In this document: piece after piece, positions 1 through 4,349 of the stretch | Numbering within the stretch: the first letter of the stretch is position 1 | How the letters are laid out: the number at the start of each line of letters is the position of its first letter | Assembly (NCBI GenBank): GCA_938084875.1 | Contig: CALKFX010000207.1 | Span: forward strand, 1 to 7,799 | Length of the DNA stretch: 7,799 nt | Reading direction: 5' to 3' | Source: an uncultured Flavobacteriales bacterium | GTDB lineage: Bacteria > Bacteroidota > Bacteroidia > Flavobacteriales_D > Parvicellaceae | Notes under the pieces: model-generated | The model's input: only the letters and a program-made list of their open reading frames with translations | The model's database searches: none | What the model was told of the DNA's origin: nothing | Made by a program: the position numbers and the translations under genes

Positions 1-555
1 TTTTTTCAAACCAATCCCTTATGTGCAGAAAAATTATATCAAAAAGTAATAGACTATCTCCTAGAAGCTGAAATACCCAAAGACCAAATAATAATGGATT
101 TGTTTTGTGGTACTGGTACCATTGGACAACTCATTGCAAAACATACCAATAATAAAGTAGTTGGGGTGGATATTGTTGCTTCCTCCATTGAAAATGCTAA
201 AAAAAATGTTCTAGAAAACAGTCTAAAAAACAATTTGTCCGAACTTACTTTTATTTGTGCAGACGTAGGTAAATTCCTATTGAACAATCCCGAATACCAA
301 AATAAAATACATTCTATAATCATTGACCCACCAAGAGCTGGAATAGCACCTAAAACCTTAAGAAAGGTAATAAGACTAAATGCAAAAGTGATAATTTATG
401 TAAGTTGCAACCCCGGCACTCAAGCAAGAGACTTAATAACACTTCACGAAATGGGCTACGAATTACAAAAATTCTCTCTAGTAGATCAATTTCCCCATAC
501 TTCCCACATAGAAAGTATCATGCTCTTTAAAAAATCATTGGTAGAAACGGTTTAA
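1..555 (+). CDS. rlmD: 23S rRNA (uracil-5-)-methyltransferase, RlmD/TrmA family, C-terminal part (5' end outside window)
   Basis: This is the C-terminal 184 residues of a SAM-dependent enzyme that methylates C5 of a uridine in structured RNA. The frame is open from base 1, so the ATG at 94 is internal and not the start. Counting from base 1, it shows the family's FFQTNP entry (residues 1-6), the SAM-binding motif DLFCGTGTIG (33-42), DPPRAG (109-114), the catalytic cysteine in YVSCNPGT (C136) followed by ARDL, and the C-terminal PHTSHIE with its general-base glutamate (E171). Known members are RlmD (23S U1939), RlmC and TrmA. RlmD is my preferred call because it is the usual member in Bacteroidota, but the TRAM domain and iron-sulfur cysteines that would help decide lie outside the window. 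Its last 21 bases overlap the end of the convergent lyase gene. Family call is very secure; the exact target is not. Confidence 0.9.
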   Translation, partial: FFQTNPLCAEKLYQKVIDYLLEAEIPKDQIIMDLFCGTGTIGQLIAKHTNNKVVGVDIVASSIENAKKNVLENSLKNNLSELTFICADVGKFLLNNPEYQNKIHSIIIDPPRAGIAPKTLRKVIRLNAKVIIYVSCNPGTQARDLITLHEMGYELQKFSLVDQFPHTSHIESIMLFKKSLVETV

Positions 556-1956
556 GATAGATTTAAACAAATCGTTGCTTTGATCTAAATCTAGACTACT
601 CTTTAAATCATAAATCAATCTTTTTTTGGAATTCTTACTCCCTGTAGAAGCAACCACCGCCTTTTTTAGACTTTTATAGCCTAGCGACTTCACAGCATTT
701 ACAGACAAATTATCGCCAACTTTAGACAACTTGTTTTTAATTTTAGAAGTATTTAATTTTTCTATAATCTCCTGCAAATCCTTTACCAATTCTTTAGCTG
801 CCCCATCTGCATGAATTTGTGATACTACCAAATGTATACCCGGAGGGTTTTGAAGCCTTCCTATATACCAGCCCTTTTCACTTAACAAATCTGCAATATG
901 GTAGATATCGTGCTTTTCACTATTAATAGCCAATAAACTCATAATAGGATTTCCTATTAAATTTAAGTATTTGCTCTTTTGAATATAATCGCTTATAACT
1001 TTAGTAGCATCCATAGTTTTATGGGTAAGCTTCACATAACCGTCTTCGCCAATATGGTTGAGAGCCATCCAGGTAGAGGCAACAATTCCCCCAGGCTTGG
1101 TCCCCAAAAATGTAGTAGAACCGTAAATACCACCTTCCCAATTTGGATAAACACTAAATTGTTCTTTTCTAAGTTCTTCCTTTCTATATAGTAAAACAGA
1201 AGATCCTTTTGGTGCATATGCATACTTATGCAAATCAACTGACAAAGAAGTTACTCCACTTAGTTTAAAATCAAATAATGGAATATCCTTACCTATTTTT
1301 TTTAGGTAAGCCAATAAAAAGCCACCTATACAAGCATCTACATGCAAAAGCAAATCATTGTCTATGGCCAATTTAGAGAGTGATTCTATTGGATCCATCA
1401 TCCCCGTTGGATAATTGGGAGCAGAACCAATTAGTAAAATAGTATTAGCATTTATTGCTTTTTCAAAAGAATCTAAGTCAAAAGAAAAGTCTTCTTTAGT
1501 AGGAACTACTACTGCTTTTACATTTAAAAAATGCATTGCTTTTAAAAATGCAGGATGGGCACTAGAAGAAAGAACAACTTCTGGTTTATCTATTCCCTTA
1601 TTATTTTTGGCCCAGTTCCTAGCAGATAATATAGATAAGAATATACTTTCTGTACCACCGCTGGCTAAATTGCCAAATAAATTATCTTTTTGGTAAGAGA
1701 ACAAAGACGCCGTCTGTTCTACTACTTCATTTTCCATAGTAAGAATACTACTAAATAGCTGTGGGTCAAATGCATTTTCATGCATGAATCTTACATAGGC
1801 TTTGGAAATAACTTTGGAATATTCTTCTCCTGGATAATAAACGGCACCAAATGTTTTACCAGCTTTCCAGTCTATGTCTGAATGCATAGAGTTATCCATT
1901 TCATGAAATAAATCTTCTTGGGAAAGTCCCAATTTGGGAATATTTTTTTTAGCCAT
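535..1956 (-). CDS. PLP-dependent lyase/decarboxylase of the sphingosine-1-phosphate lyase type
   Basis: A 473-residue fold-type I PLP enzyme. The order of motifs follows sphingosine-1-phosphate lyase (Dpl1/SGPL1) rather than ordinary glutamate decarboxylase: SGGTES (99-104, PLP phosphate), SSAHPAF with the ring-stacking H134, GSAPNYPTGMMDPI (177-190), HVDACIGGF with the PLP aspartate D207, SVDLHKYAYAPKG with Schiff-base lysine K244, then PNWEGGIYGS (271-280), GTKPGG (285-290) and GEDGYV (303-308). Known family members split phosphorylated sphingoid bases into a fatty aldehyde and phosphoethanolamine. There is no N-terminal membrane segment, unlike eukaryotic forms, so it is probably cytosolic. 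Residues beyond about 400 are lysine-rich and do not look typical. The ATG shares one base with the stop of the upstream repeat-protein gene (TAATG), suggesting translational coupling. The 3' end overlaps the convergent methyltransferase by 21 bases. Substrate is inferred; a decarboxylase acting on another amine or sulfonate lipid base is possible. Confidence 0.85.
   Translation of the reverse strand: MAKKNIPKLGLSQEDLFHEMDNSMHSDIDWKAGKTFGAVYYPGEEYSKVISKAYVRFMHENAFDPQLFSSILTMENEVVEQTASLFSYQKDNLFGNLASGGTESIFLSILSARNWAKNNKGIDKPEVVLSSSAHPAFLKAMHFLNVKAVVVPTKEDFSFDLDSFEKAINANTILLIGSAPNYPTGMMDPIESLSKLAIDNDLLLHVDACIGGFLLAYLKKIGKDIPLFDFKLSGVTSLSVDLHKYAYAPKGSSVLLYRKEELRKEQFSVYPNWEGGIYGSTTFLGTKPGGIVASTWMALNHIGEDGYVKLTHKTMDATKVISDYIQKSKYLNLIGNPIMSLLAINSEKHDIYHIADLLSEKGWYIGRLQNPPGIHLVVSQIHADGAAKELVKDLQEIIEKLNTSKIKNKLSKVGDNLSVNAVKSLGYKSLKKAVVASTGSKNSKKRLIYDLKSSLDLDQSNDLFKSILNRFYQ
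558..593. other. Inverted repeat just past the methyltransferase stop
   Basis: TAGATTTA (558-565) is the exact reverse complement of TAAATCTA (586-593). Inside it CAAA (568-571) can pair with TTTG (579-582). The stem begins two bases after the methyltransferase stop codon and lies within the last codons of the convergent lyase gene. There is no T-run after it on the + strand, so it is not a classic terminator; it may cap the 3' end of the methyltransferase message, or be chance. Confidence 0.35.
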
Positions 1957-2288
1957 TAATAAAGTAAATGCTTCTTAGAATTTTCTCTCCATCCTGCTCT
2001 ACTTTCATAATCTACAAAGAATATTTTAAGATCTGCTCTAGACTCATAATCCACAAAAAATATTTTTTTGTCAGCTAAAGATTCGTAATCTACAAAAAAC
2101 CATTTGCCTTCGTTTTTATCTACCATACTCTGGTATTTTACTTTATAGACCAACAAATCTGCTCTACTTTCATAGTCTACCACAAATACTTTTACATCTG
2201 CCCTACTTTCGTACTTAACAGAGAATATTTTTTGCCCTTTGGCCATAAAAGTAAAGGAAAATAAAAATAGAAACAGTAGATTTTTCAT
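1956..2288 (-). CDS. Secreted YESRAD-repeat protein, DUF6150-like, function unknown
   Basis: A 110-residue protein with an N-terminal signal peptide (MKN, then a hydrophobic stretch to about residue 15) and likely cleavage near MAKG/Q (18/19). There is no lipobox cysteine, so it is probably periplasmic or secreted. The mature part is almost wholly six copies of a roughly 13-residue unit of pattern xxFxVDYESRADx, with cores at residues 25-31, 38-44, 51-57, 67-73, 80-86 and 93-99. Copies three and four are separated by three extra residues (around NEG), giving a 3+3 layout, followed by a basic tail ending HLLY. It matches a flavobacterial family I recall as DUF6150; that name is from memory. 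I chose ATG 2288, which starts directly at the signal peptide. A GTG at 2309 would add seven residues and would lie almost at the predicted transcript start. First gene of a unit with the lyase, overlapping it by one base. No function is known to me. Confidence 0.8.
   Translation of the reverse strand: MKNLLFLFLFSFTFMAKGQKIFSVKYESRADVKVFVVDYESRADLLVYKVKYQSMVDKNEGKWFFVDYESLADKKIFFVDYESRADLKIFFVDYESRAGWRENSKKHLLY
1992..2231 (-). repeat. Six in-frame 39-base coding repeats (YESRAD units)
   Basis: Within the secreted protein gene, six diverged units of 13 codons lie in tandem; only the interval between cores three and four is longer, at 16 codons. The core tyrosine-glutamate-serine triplet is intact in five units; unit three reads KYQSMVD. 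Synonymous differences between units at DNA level show that these are old, selected protein repeats and not a recent slippage array. Confidence 0.8.
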
Positions 2289-2320
2289 CGTTAAAATAAG
2301 ATTAGGCACTTAAATTAATA

Positions 2321-2348
2321 AAAAGATATGGAAAATAGAAGATATCAA
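2321..2348 (-). promoter_or_regulatory. Candidate promoter for the repeat-protein/lyase unit
   Basis: Read leftward, TTG (2348-2346) is followed after 17 bases by TATCTTTT (2328-2321), one base off the Bacteroidota -7 element TAnnTTTG. A transcript would begin near 2315, leaving a leader of roughly 26 bases before ATG 2288. It lies downstream of the tRNA-Pro terminator, so the unit needs its own promoter here. Matches this short occur by chance in AT-rich DNA, hence the low confidence. Confidence 0.35.
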
Positions 2349-2374
2349 AATAGATTATTAAAATCCAACAAAGC

Positions 2375-2402
2375 AAAAAAAAAGCCCATCCTAGAATGAG
2401 CT
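2375..2402 (-). terminator. Intrinsic terminator of tRNA-Pro
   Basis: On the minus strand AGCTCAT (2402-2396) pairs with ATGGGCT (2389-2383) across a six-base loop, giving seven pairs with one G-U. A run of nine T (2383-2375) follows. It begins 12 bases after the end of the tRNA-Pro gene and would separate it from the downstream repeat-protein gene. Confidence 0.8.
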
Positions 2403-2414
2403 GATTTATTTCGG

Positions 2415-2489
2415 TCGGGGTGGCAAGATTCGAACTTGCGACCTCCTCGTCCCAAACGAGGCGCGATAACCGGGCTACGCTACACCCCG
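2415..2489 (-). tRNA. tRNA-Pro (anticodon TGG)
   Basis: A complete 75-base cloverleaf on the minus strand: acceptor CGGGGTG/CACCCCG, D arm with GCG/CGC, anticodon stem CCTCG/CGAGG around loop TTTGGGA (anticodon TGG at 2454-2452), five-base variable loop, and T arm GCAAG/CTTGC around TTCGAAT. The discriminator is A. The next bases are CCG, so the 3' CCA is not encoded and must be added by nucleotidyltransferase. It reads CCA and, by wobble, other proline codons. A promoter lies just upstream and a terminator just downstream, so it is a single-gene unit. Confidence 0.97.
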
Positions 2490-2503
2490 AAACAAAAGGT
2501 CTG

Positions 2504-2533
2504 CAAATGAAAGAATTAAAAAAGAATCTTCAA
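2504..2533 (-). promoter_or_regulatory. Promoter of tRNA-Pro
   Basis: Read leftward, TTG (2533-2531) is followed after 19 bases by TTCATTTG (2511-2504), one mismatch from the Bacteroidota -7 element TAnnTTTG. A start near 2497 gives a leader of only a few bases before the tRNA, as expected for a tRNA gene. Confidence 0.6.
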
Positions 2534-2550
2534 AATAATTATCATAAAAT

Positions 2551-2582
2551 TTTACACAAATCTCCTAAGAACTATATATTTG
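2551..2582 (+). promoter_or_regulatory. Promoter of tRNA-Ser
   Basis: TATATTTG at 2575-2582 is a full match to the Bacteroidota -7 element TAnnTTTG. TTTACA at 2551-2556 sits where the -33 element should be. The expected start near 2590 is a few bases ahead of the tRNA. It stands back to back with the tRNA-Pro promoter. Confidence 0.7.
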
Positions 2583-2594
2583 TGCAAAATTAAT

Positions 2595-2682
2595 AGAGAG
2601 GTGGCCGAGTGGCTTAAGGCGCACGCTTGGAAAGCGTGTTAACACCAAAAGTGTTACGAGGGTTCGAATCCCTTCCTCTCTA
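2595..2682 (+). tRNA. tRNA-Ser (anticodon GGA)
   Basis: A complete 88-base class II tRNA: acceptor AGAGAGG (2595-2601) with CCTCTCT (2675-2681), anticodon stem CACGC/GCGTG around loop TTGGAAA (anticodon GGA at 2629-2631), a long variable arm with stem AACAC/GTGTT that is diagnostic for serine or leucine type, and T arm GAGGG/CCCTT around TTCGAAT. The discriminator is A at 2682 and the next bases are CAT, so CCA is not encoded. It reads UCC and UCU codons. Confidence 0.97.
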
Positions 2683-2687
2683 CATCT

Positions 2688-2732
2688 AACATCCGTAGCT
2701 TTCTAAAAGATAAATTACGGGTGTTTTTTTTT
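2688..2732 (+). terminator. Intrinsic terminator of tRNA-Ser
   Basis: ACATCCGTA (2689-2697) pairs with TACGGGTGT (2716-2724), nine pairs with one T-G, extendable by one A-T pair at the base. A run of nine T (2724-2732) follows. The 18-base loop can fold further through CTTT/AAAG. It begins six bases after the tRNA and isolates it from the amtB operon. Confidence 0.85.
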
Positions 2733-2770
2733 CTAAATACGTCTCTATTCTCCTCACAATTAACAGTCTA

Positions 2771-2784
2771 TAAACAATTGTTTA
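2771..2784. promoter_or_regulatory. 14-bp perfect palindrome upstream of the amtB operon promoter
   Basis: TAAACAATTGTTTA is its own reverse complement. It lies in the short gap between the tRNA-Ser terminator and the amtB operon promoter, about 20 bases ahead of the -33 element, where an activator could bind. It has no T-run in either direction suitable for termination. I do not recognise the binding protein, and AT-rich palindromes of this size can be accidental. Confidence 0.35.
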
Positions 2785-2804
2785 AATAATTTTTTAATCA
2801 AAGT

Positions 2805-2834
2805 TTGCTTAGTGTTAAATTTACACTATTTTAG
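2805..2834 (+). promoter_or_regulatory. Promoter of the amtB-asnB-ilv operon
   Basis: TTG at 2805-2807, a 19-base spacer, then TATTTTAG at 2827-2834, one mismatch from TAnnTTTG. The same 19-base spacing is seen at the tRNA-Pro promoter. A start near 2840 gives a leader of about a dozen bases before ATG 2852. This also argues against using GTG 2834 as a translation start, because that codon would lie within the -7 element. Confidence 0.55.
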
Positions 2835-2842
2835 TGTTAAAT
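2809..2842. promoter_or_regulatory. Operator-like alternating half-sites over the amtB promoter
   Basis: TTAGTGTTAAAT occurs twice in direct orientation (2809-2820 and 2831-2842), 22 bases apart, about two helical turns. Between them lies the opposite half-site ACACTA (2823-2828). AGTGT/ACACT/AGTGT therefore alternate across the spacer, the -7 element and the likely start. This placement suits a repressor binding as a dimer or two. ACACTA-TTT-TAGTGT could also form a six-pair hairpin. The regulator is not in the window. Confidence 0.45.
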
Positions 2843-2851
2843 ATTATTATT

Positions 2852-3046
2852 ATGCCTAAAAGTAGAACTCTTAACATGTATCGACAAACCAAAGACTGCC
2901 ACTATGAAGTAGCTGAATTTGAAAAAAAAGATTATTCCTCTAAAATTTTTGATTCCTATTTCGAATCAAAAGAAGATATAAACAAAGAAAATTATTCGGA
3001 TTTTATTGATTATTTAAAATCCAAGGGATACAAAATCGTAAAATAA
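2852..3046 (+). CDS. Small hypothetical protein leading the amtB operon
   Basis: A 64-residue soluble protein that I do not recognise. It is charged throughout (many Lys, Glu and Asp), has no signal peptide or membrane segment, and carries one cysteine in KDCHY near residue 16. The N-terminal third (RTLNMYRQTKDCHYEVAEF) looks strand-like; the C-terminal third (from about ENYSDFIDYLK) looks like an amphipathic helix ending GYKIVK. Its stop is one base before the amtB ATG, so the two are probably co-translated. It is far too short for GlnK/PII (about 112 residues) and lacks the PII T-loop region. ATG 2852 is preferred over GTG 2834, which lies in the promoter. Coding is supported by position, an open frame and tight spacing. 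The function is unknown; a channel partner or regulator is a guess from location alone. Confidence 0.65.
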   Translation: MPKSRTLNMYRQTKDCHYEVAEFEKKDYSSKIFDSYFESKEDINKENYSDFIDYLKSKGYKIVK

Positions 3047-3047
3047 C

Positions 3048-4346
3048 ATGTTTGAAGGATTTGGCAGAAGATTAAATTTTCTAGTTCTAGGGTTAATTGT
3101 TTTAGTAATATTAATTGGAAACAATAGCTACGATTATATTGCTGACTCTACTCTACTAATTGACAGCGGAGATACTGCTTGGATGATTGTTTCTTGCGCT
3201 CTAGTATTATTAATGACGCCTGGATTGGCTTTCTTTTATGGGGGAATGGTGAATATTAAAAGTATAATTTCTACCATGTTTCAAAGTTTTGTTGCCCTTG
3301 GAGTGGTGAGTGTAGTATGGGTATTTATTGGTTTTAGTTTGGCTTTTGGAGACAGTTTATACGGTATAATTGGAAATCCATTTACTTATATGAACTTTAA
3401 AAATGTAACCTTAAATCCCAATGTCAATTTTGGATCTACTATTCCATTTTTATTATTTGCCTTATTTCAATTAAAATTTGCAATTATAACTCCAGCAATT
3501 ATTTCTGGAAGTTTCGCAGAAAGAATAAGATTTAGAAGCTACATATTATTTATGTTGCTATTCACTATTTTTATTTACTCTCCACTAGCGCATATGACTT
3601 GGCATCCAGACGGATTGTTTCGAAGTTGGGGAGTACTAGATTTTGCAGGAGGAACTGTAGTTCATATGTCTGCTGGACTAGCTGCTTTTATAGGAGCGAT
3701 TTTTCTTGGTCAAAGAAAGAAAATAATTGAAAAACCCGCCAACATTCCATTTGTAATTTTAGGTACTGGAATGCTTTGGTTTGGGTGGTTTGGATTTAAT
3801 GCTGGATCGGCACTTGGAGCCAACTTTGATGCGGTGGTTGCTTTTGCAAATACAAGTCTAGCTTCTGCAACAAGTATGATAACATGGATTTTTTACGATC
3901 GCTTTTCTAATAGAAAAATGAGCTCTATTGGTGCATGTATTGGCGCAATAGTTGGTTTAGTTGCTATTACCCCCGCTGCTGGTTTTGTAACCCTTGGCCA
4001 AAGTATTTTTATTGGATTCATAGCGGCTATAGTAAGTAATATTGCTGTAAAAATCAATAAGAAAAGTAAAGTTGACGATACTTTAGATGTATTTGCAACC
4101 CACGGAATTGGTGGAATAGCTGGTATGATTTTAACTGCTGTTTTTGCCAACGAAGTTGGTCTAATATATGGGGAAACAACTACTTTTATGTACCATTTTA
4201 TTACCATAATAATTACTGTTGTATTCACCCTGTTAATGAGTTATTTATTATTCAAATTAGTAGACTTAGTGATTCCACTAAGGGTCAGAGAAGACCAAGA
4301 AGAAAGAGGACTAGATGCATCTCAGCATGGAGAGTTATACAACTAG
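3048..4346 (+). CDS. amtB: Ammonium channel/transporter AmtB
   Basis: A 432-residue Amt/Rh-family inner-membrane channel that conducts ammonium or ammonia, normally as a trimer. Hydrophobic segments run through the protein, beginning with an N-terminal one (about 10-24). Functional residues align with E. coli AmtB: gate phenylalanines F144 (in QLKFAIIT) and F250 (in FGFNAGSA), periplasmic site W185 and S254, D198 in DFAGGTVVHMSAG, and the pore histidine pair H206 and H352 (in FATHGIGG). The signature SGSFAERIRF is at 153-162. The cytoplasmic tail keeps the Amt ending GLDASQHGE (421-429), which in homologues contacts PII, so PII control remains possible though no glnK is adjacent here. It starts one base after the small-protein stop and ends three bases before asnB, suggesting that ammonium uptake is made together with its use. 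Length and motifs are intact. Confidence 0.97.
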   Translation: MFEGFGRRLNFLVLGLIVLVILIGNNSYDYIADSTLLIDSGDTAWMIVSCALVLLMTPGLAFFYGGMVNIKSIISTMFQSFVALGVVSVVWVFIGFSLAFGDSLYGIIGNPFTYMNFKNVTLNPNVNFGSTIPFLLFALFQLKFAIITPAIISGSFAERIRFRSYILFMLLFTIFIYSPLAHMTWHPDGLFRSWGVLDFAGGTVVHMSAGLAAFIGAIFLGQRKKIIEKPANIPFVILGTGMLWFGWFGFNAGSALGANFDAVVAFANTSLASATSMITWIFYDRFSNRKMSSIGACIGAIVGLVAITPAAGFVTLGQSIFIGFIAAIVSNIAVKINKKSKVDDTLDVFATHGIGGIAGMILTAVFANEVGLIYGETTTFMYHFITIIITVVFTLLMSYLLFKLVDLVIPLRVREDQEERGLDASQHGELYN

Positions 4347-4349
4347 ATT

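Noticed and set aside
94..96. ATG 94 as the start of a 153-residue methyltransferase-like protein
   Set aside because: The frame is open upstream to base 1 and carries the family's FFQTNP motif, so this ATG is internal.
979..1238. Short open frames in other frames within the lyase gene
   Set aside because: They overlap the conserved PLP motifs on the real strand and look like shadow frames of an intact gene.
1992..2231. CRISPR-like repeat array
   Set aside because: The 39-base periodicity is in frame, diverged at synonymous positions, has no spacers and encodes a repetitive protein.
2555..2584. CACAAAT...ATTTGTG inverted repeat around the tRNA-Ser promoter as an operator
   Set aside because: The arms are seven bases and largely follow from the promoter elements themselves. 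A tRNA-Ser promoter is not expected to have a specific repressor.
2400..2700. tRNA genes as an attachment site for an integrated element
   Set aside because: No integrase, no duplicated tRNA 3' end, and ordinary housekeeping genes lie on both sides.
2834..2851. GTG 2834 start giving a leader MLNIII, suggesting isoleucine attenuation
   Set aside because: The codon lies in the likely -7 element and would not be transcribed. Three Ile codons are too few, and no paired terminator/antiterminator follows.
2852..3046. GlnK/PII identity for the small protein before amtB
   Set aside because: It is about half the length of PII and shows neither the T-loop tyrosine region nor the PII signatures.
3893..4228. 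Open frame on the minus strand antisense to amtB, with a hydrophobic product
   Set aside because: It is the mirror of a conserved transmembrane coding region. Hydrophobic antisense frames are expected there, and amtB has all its functional residues.
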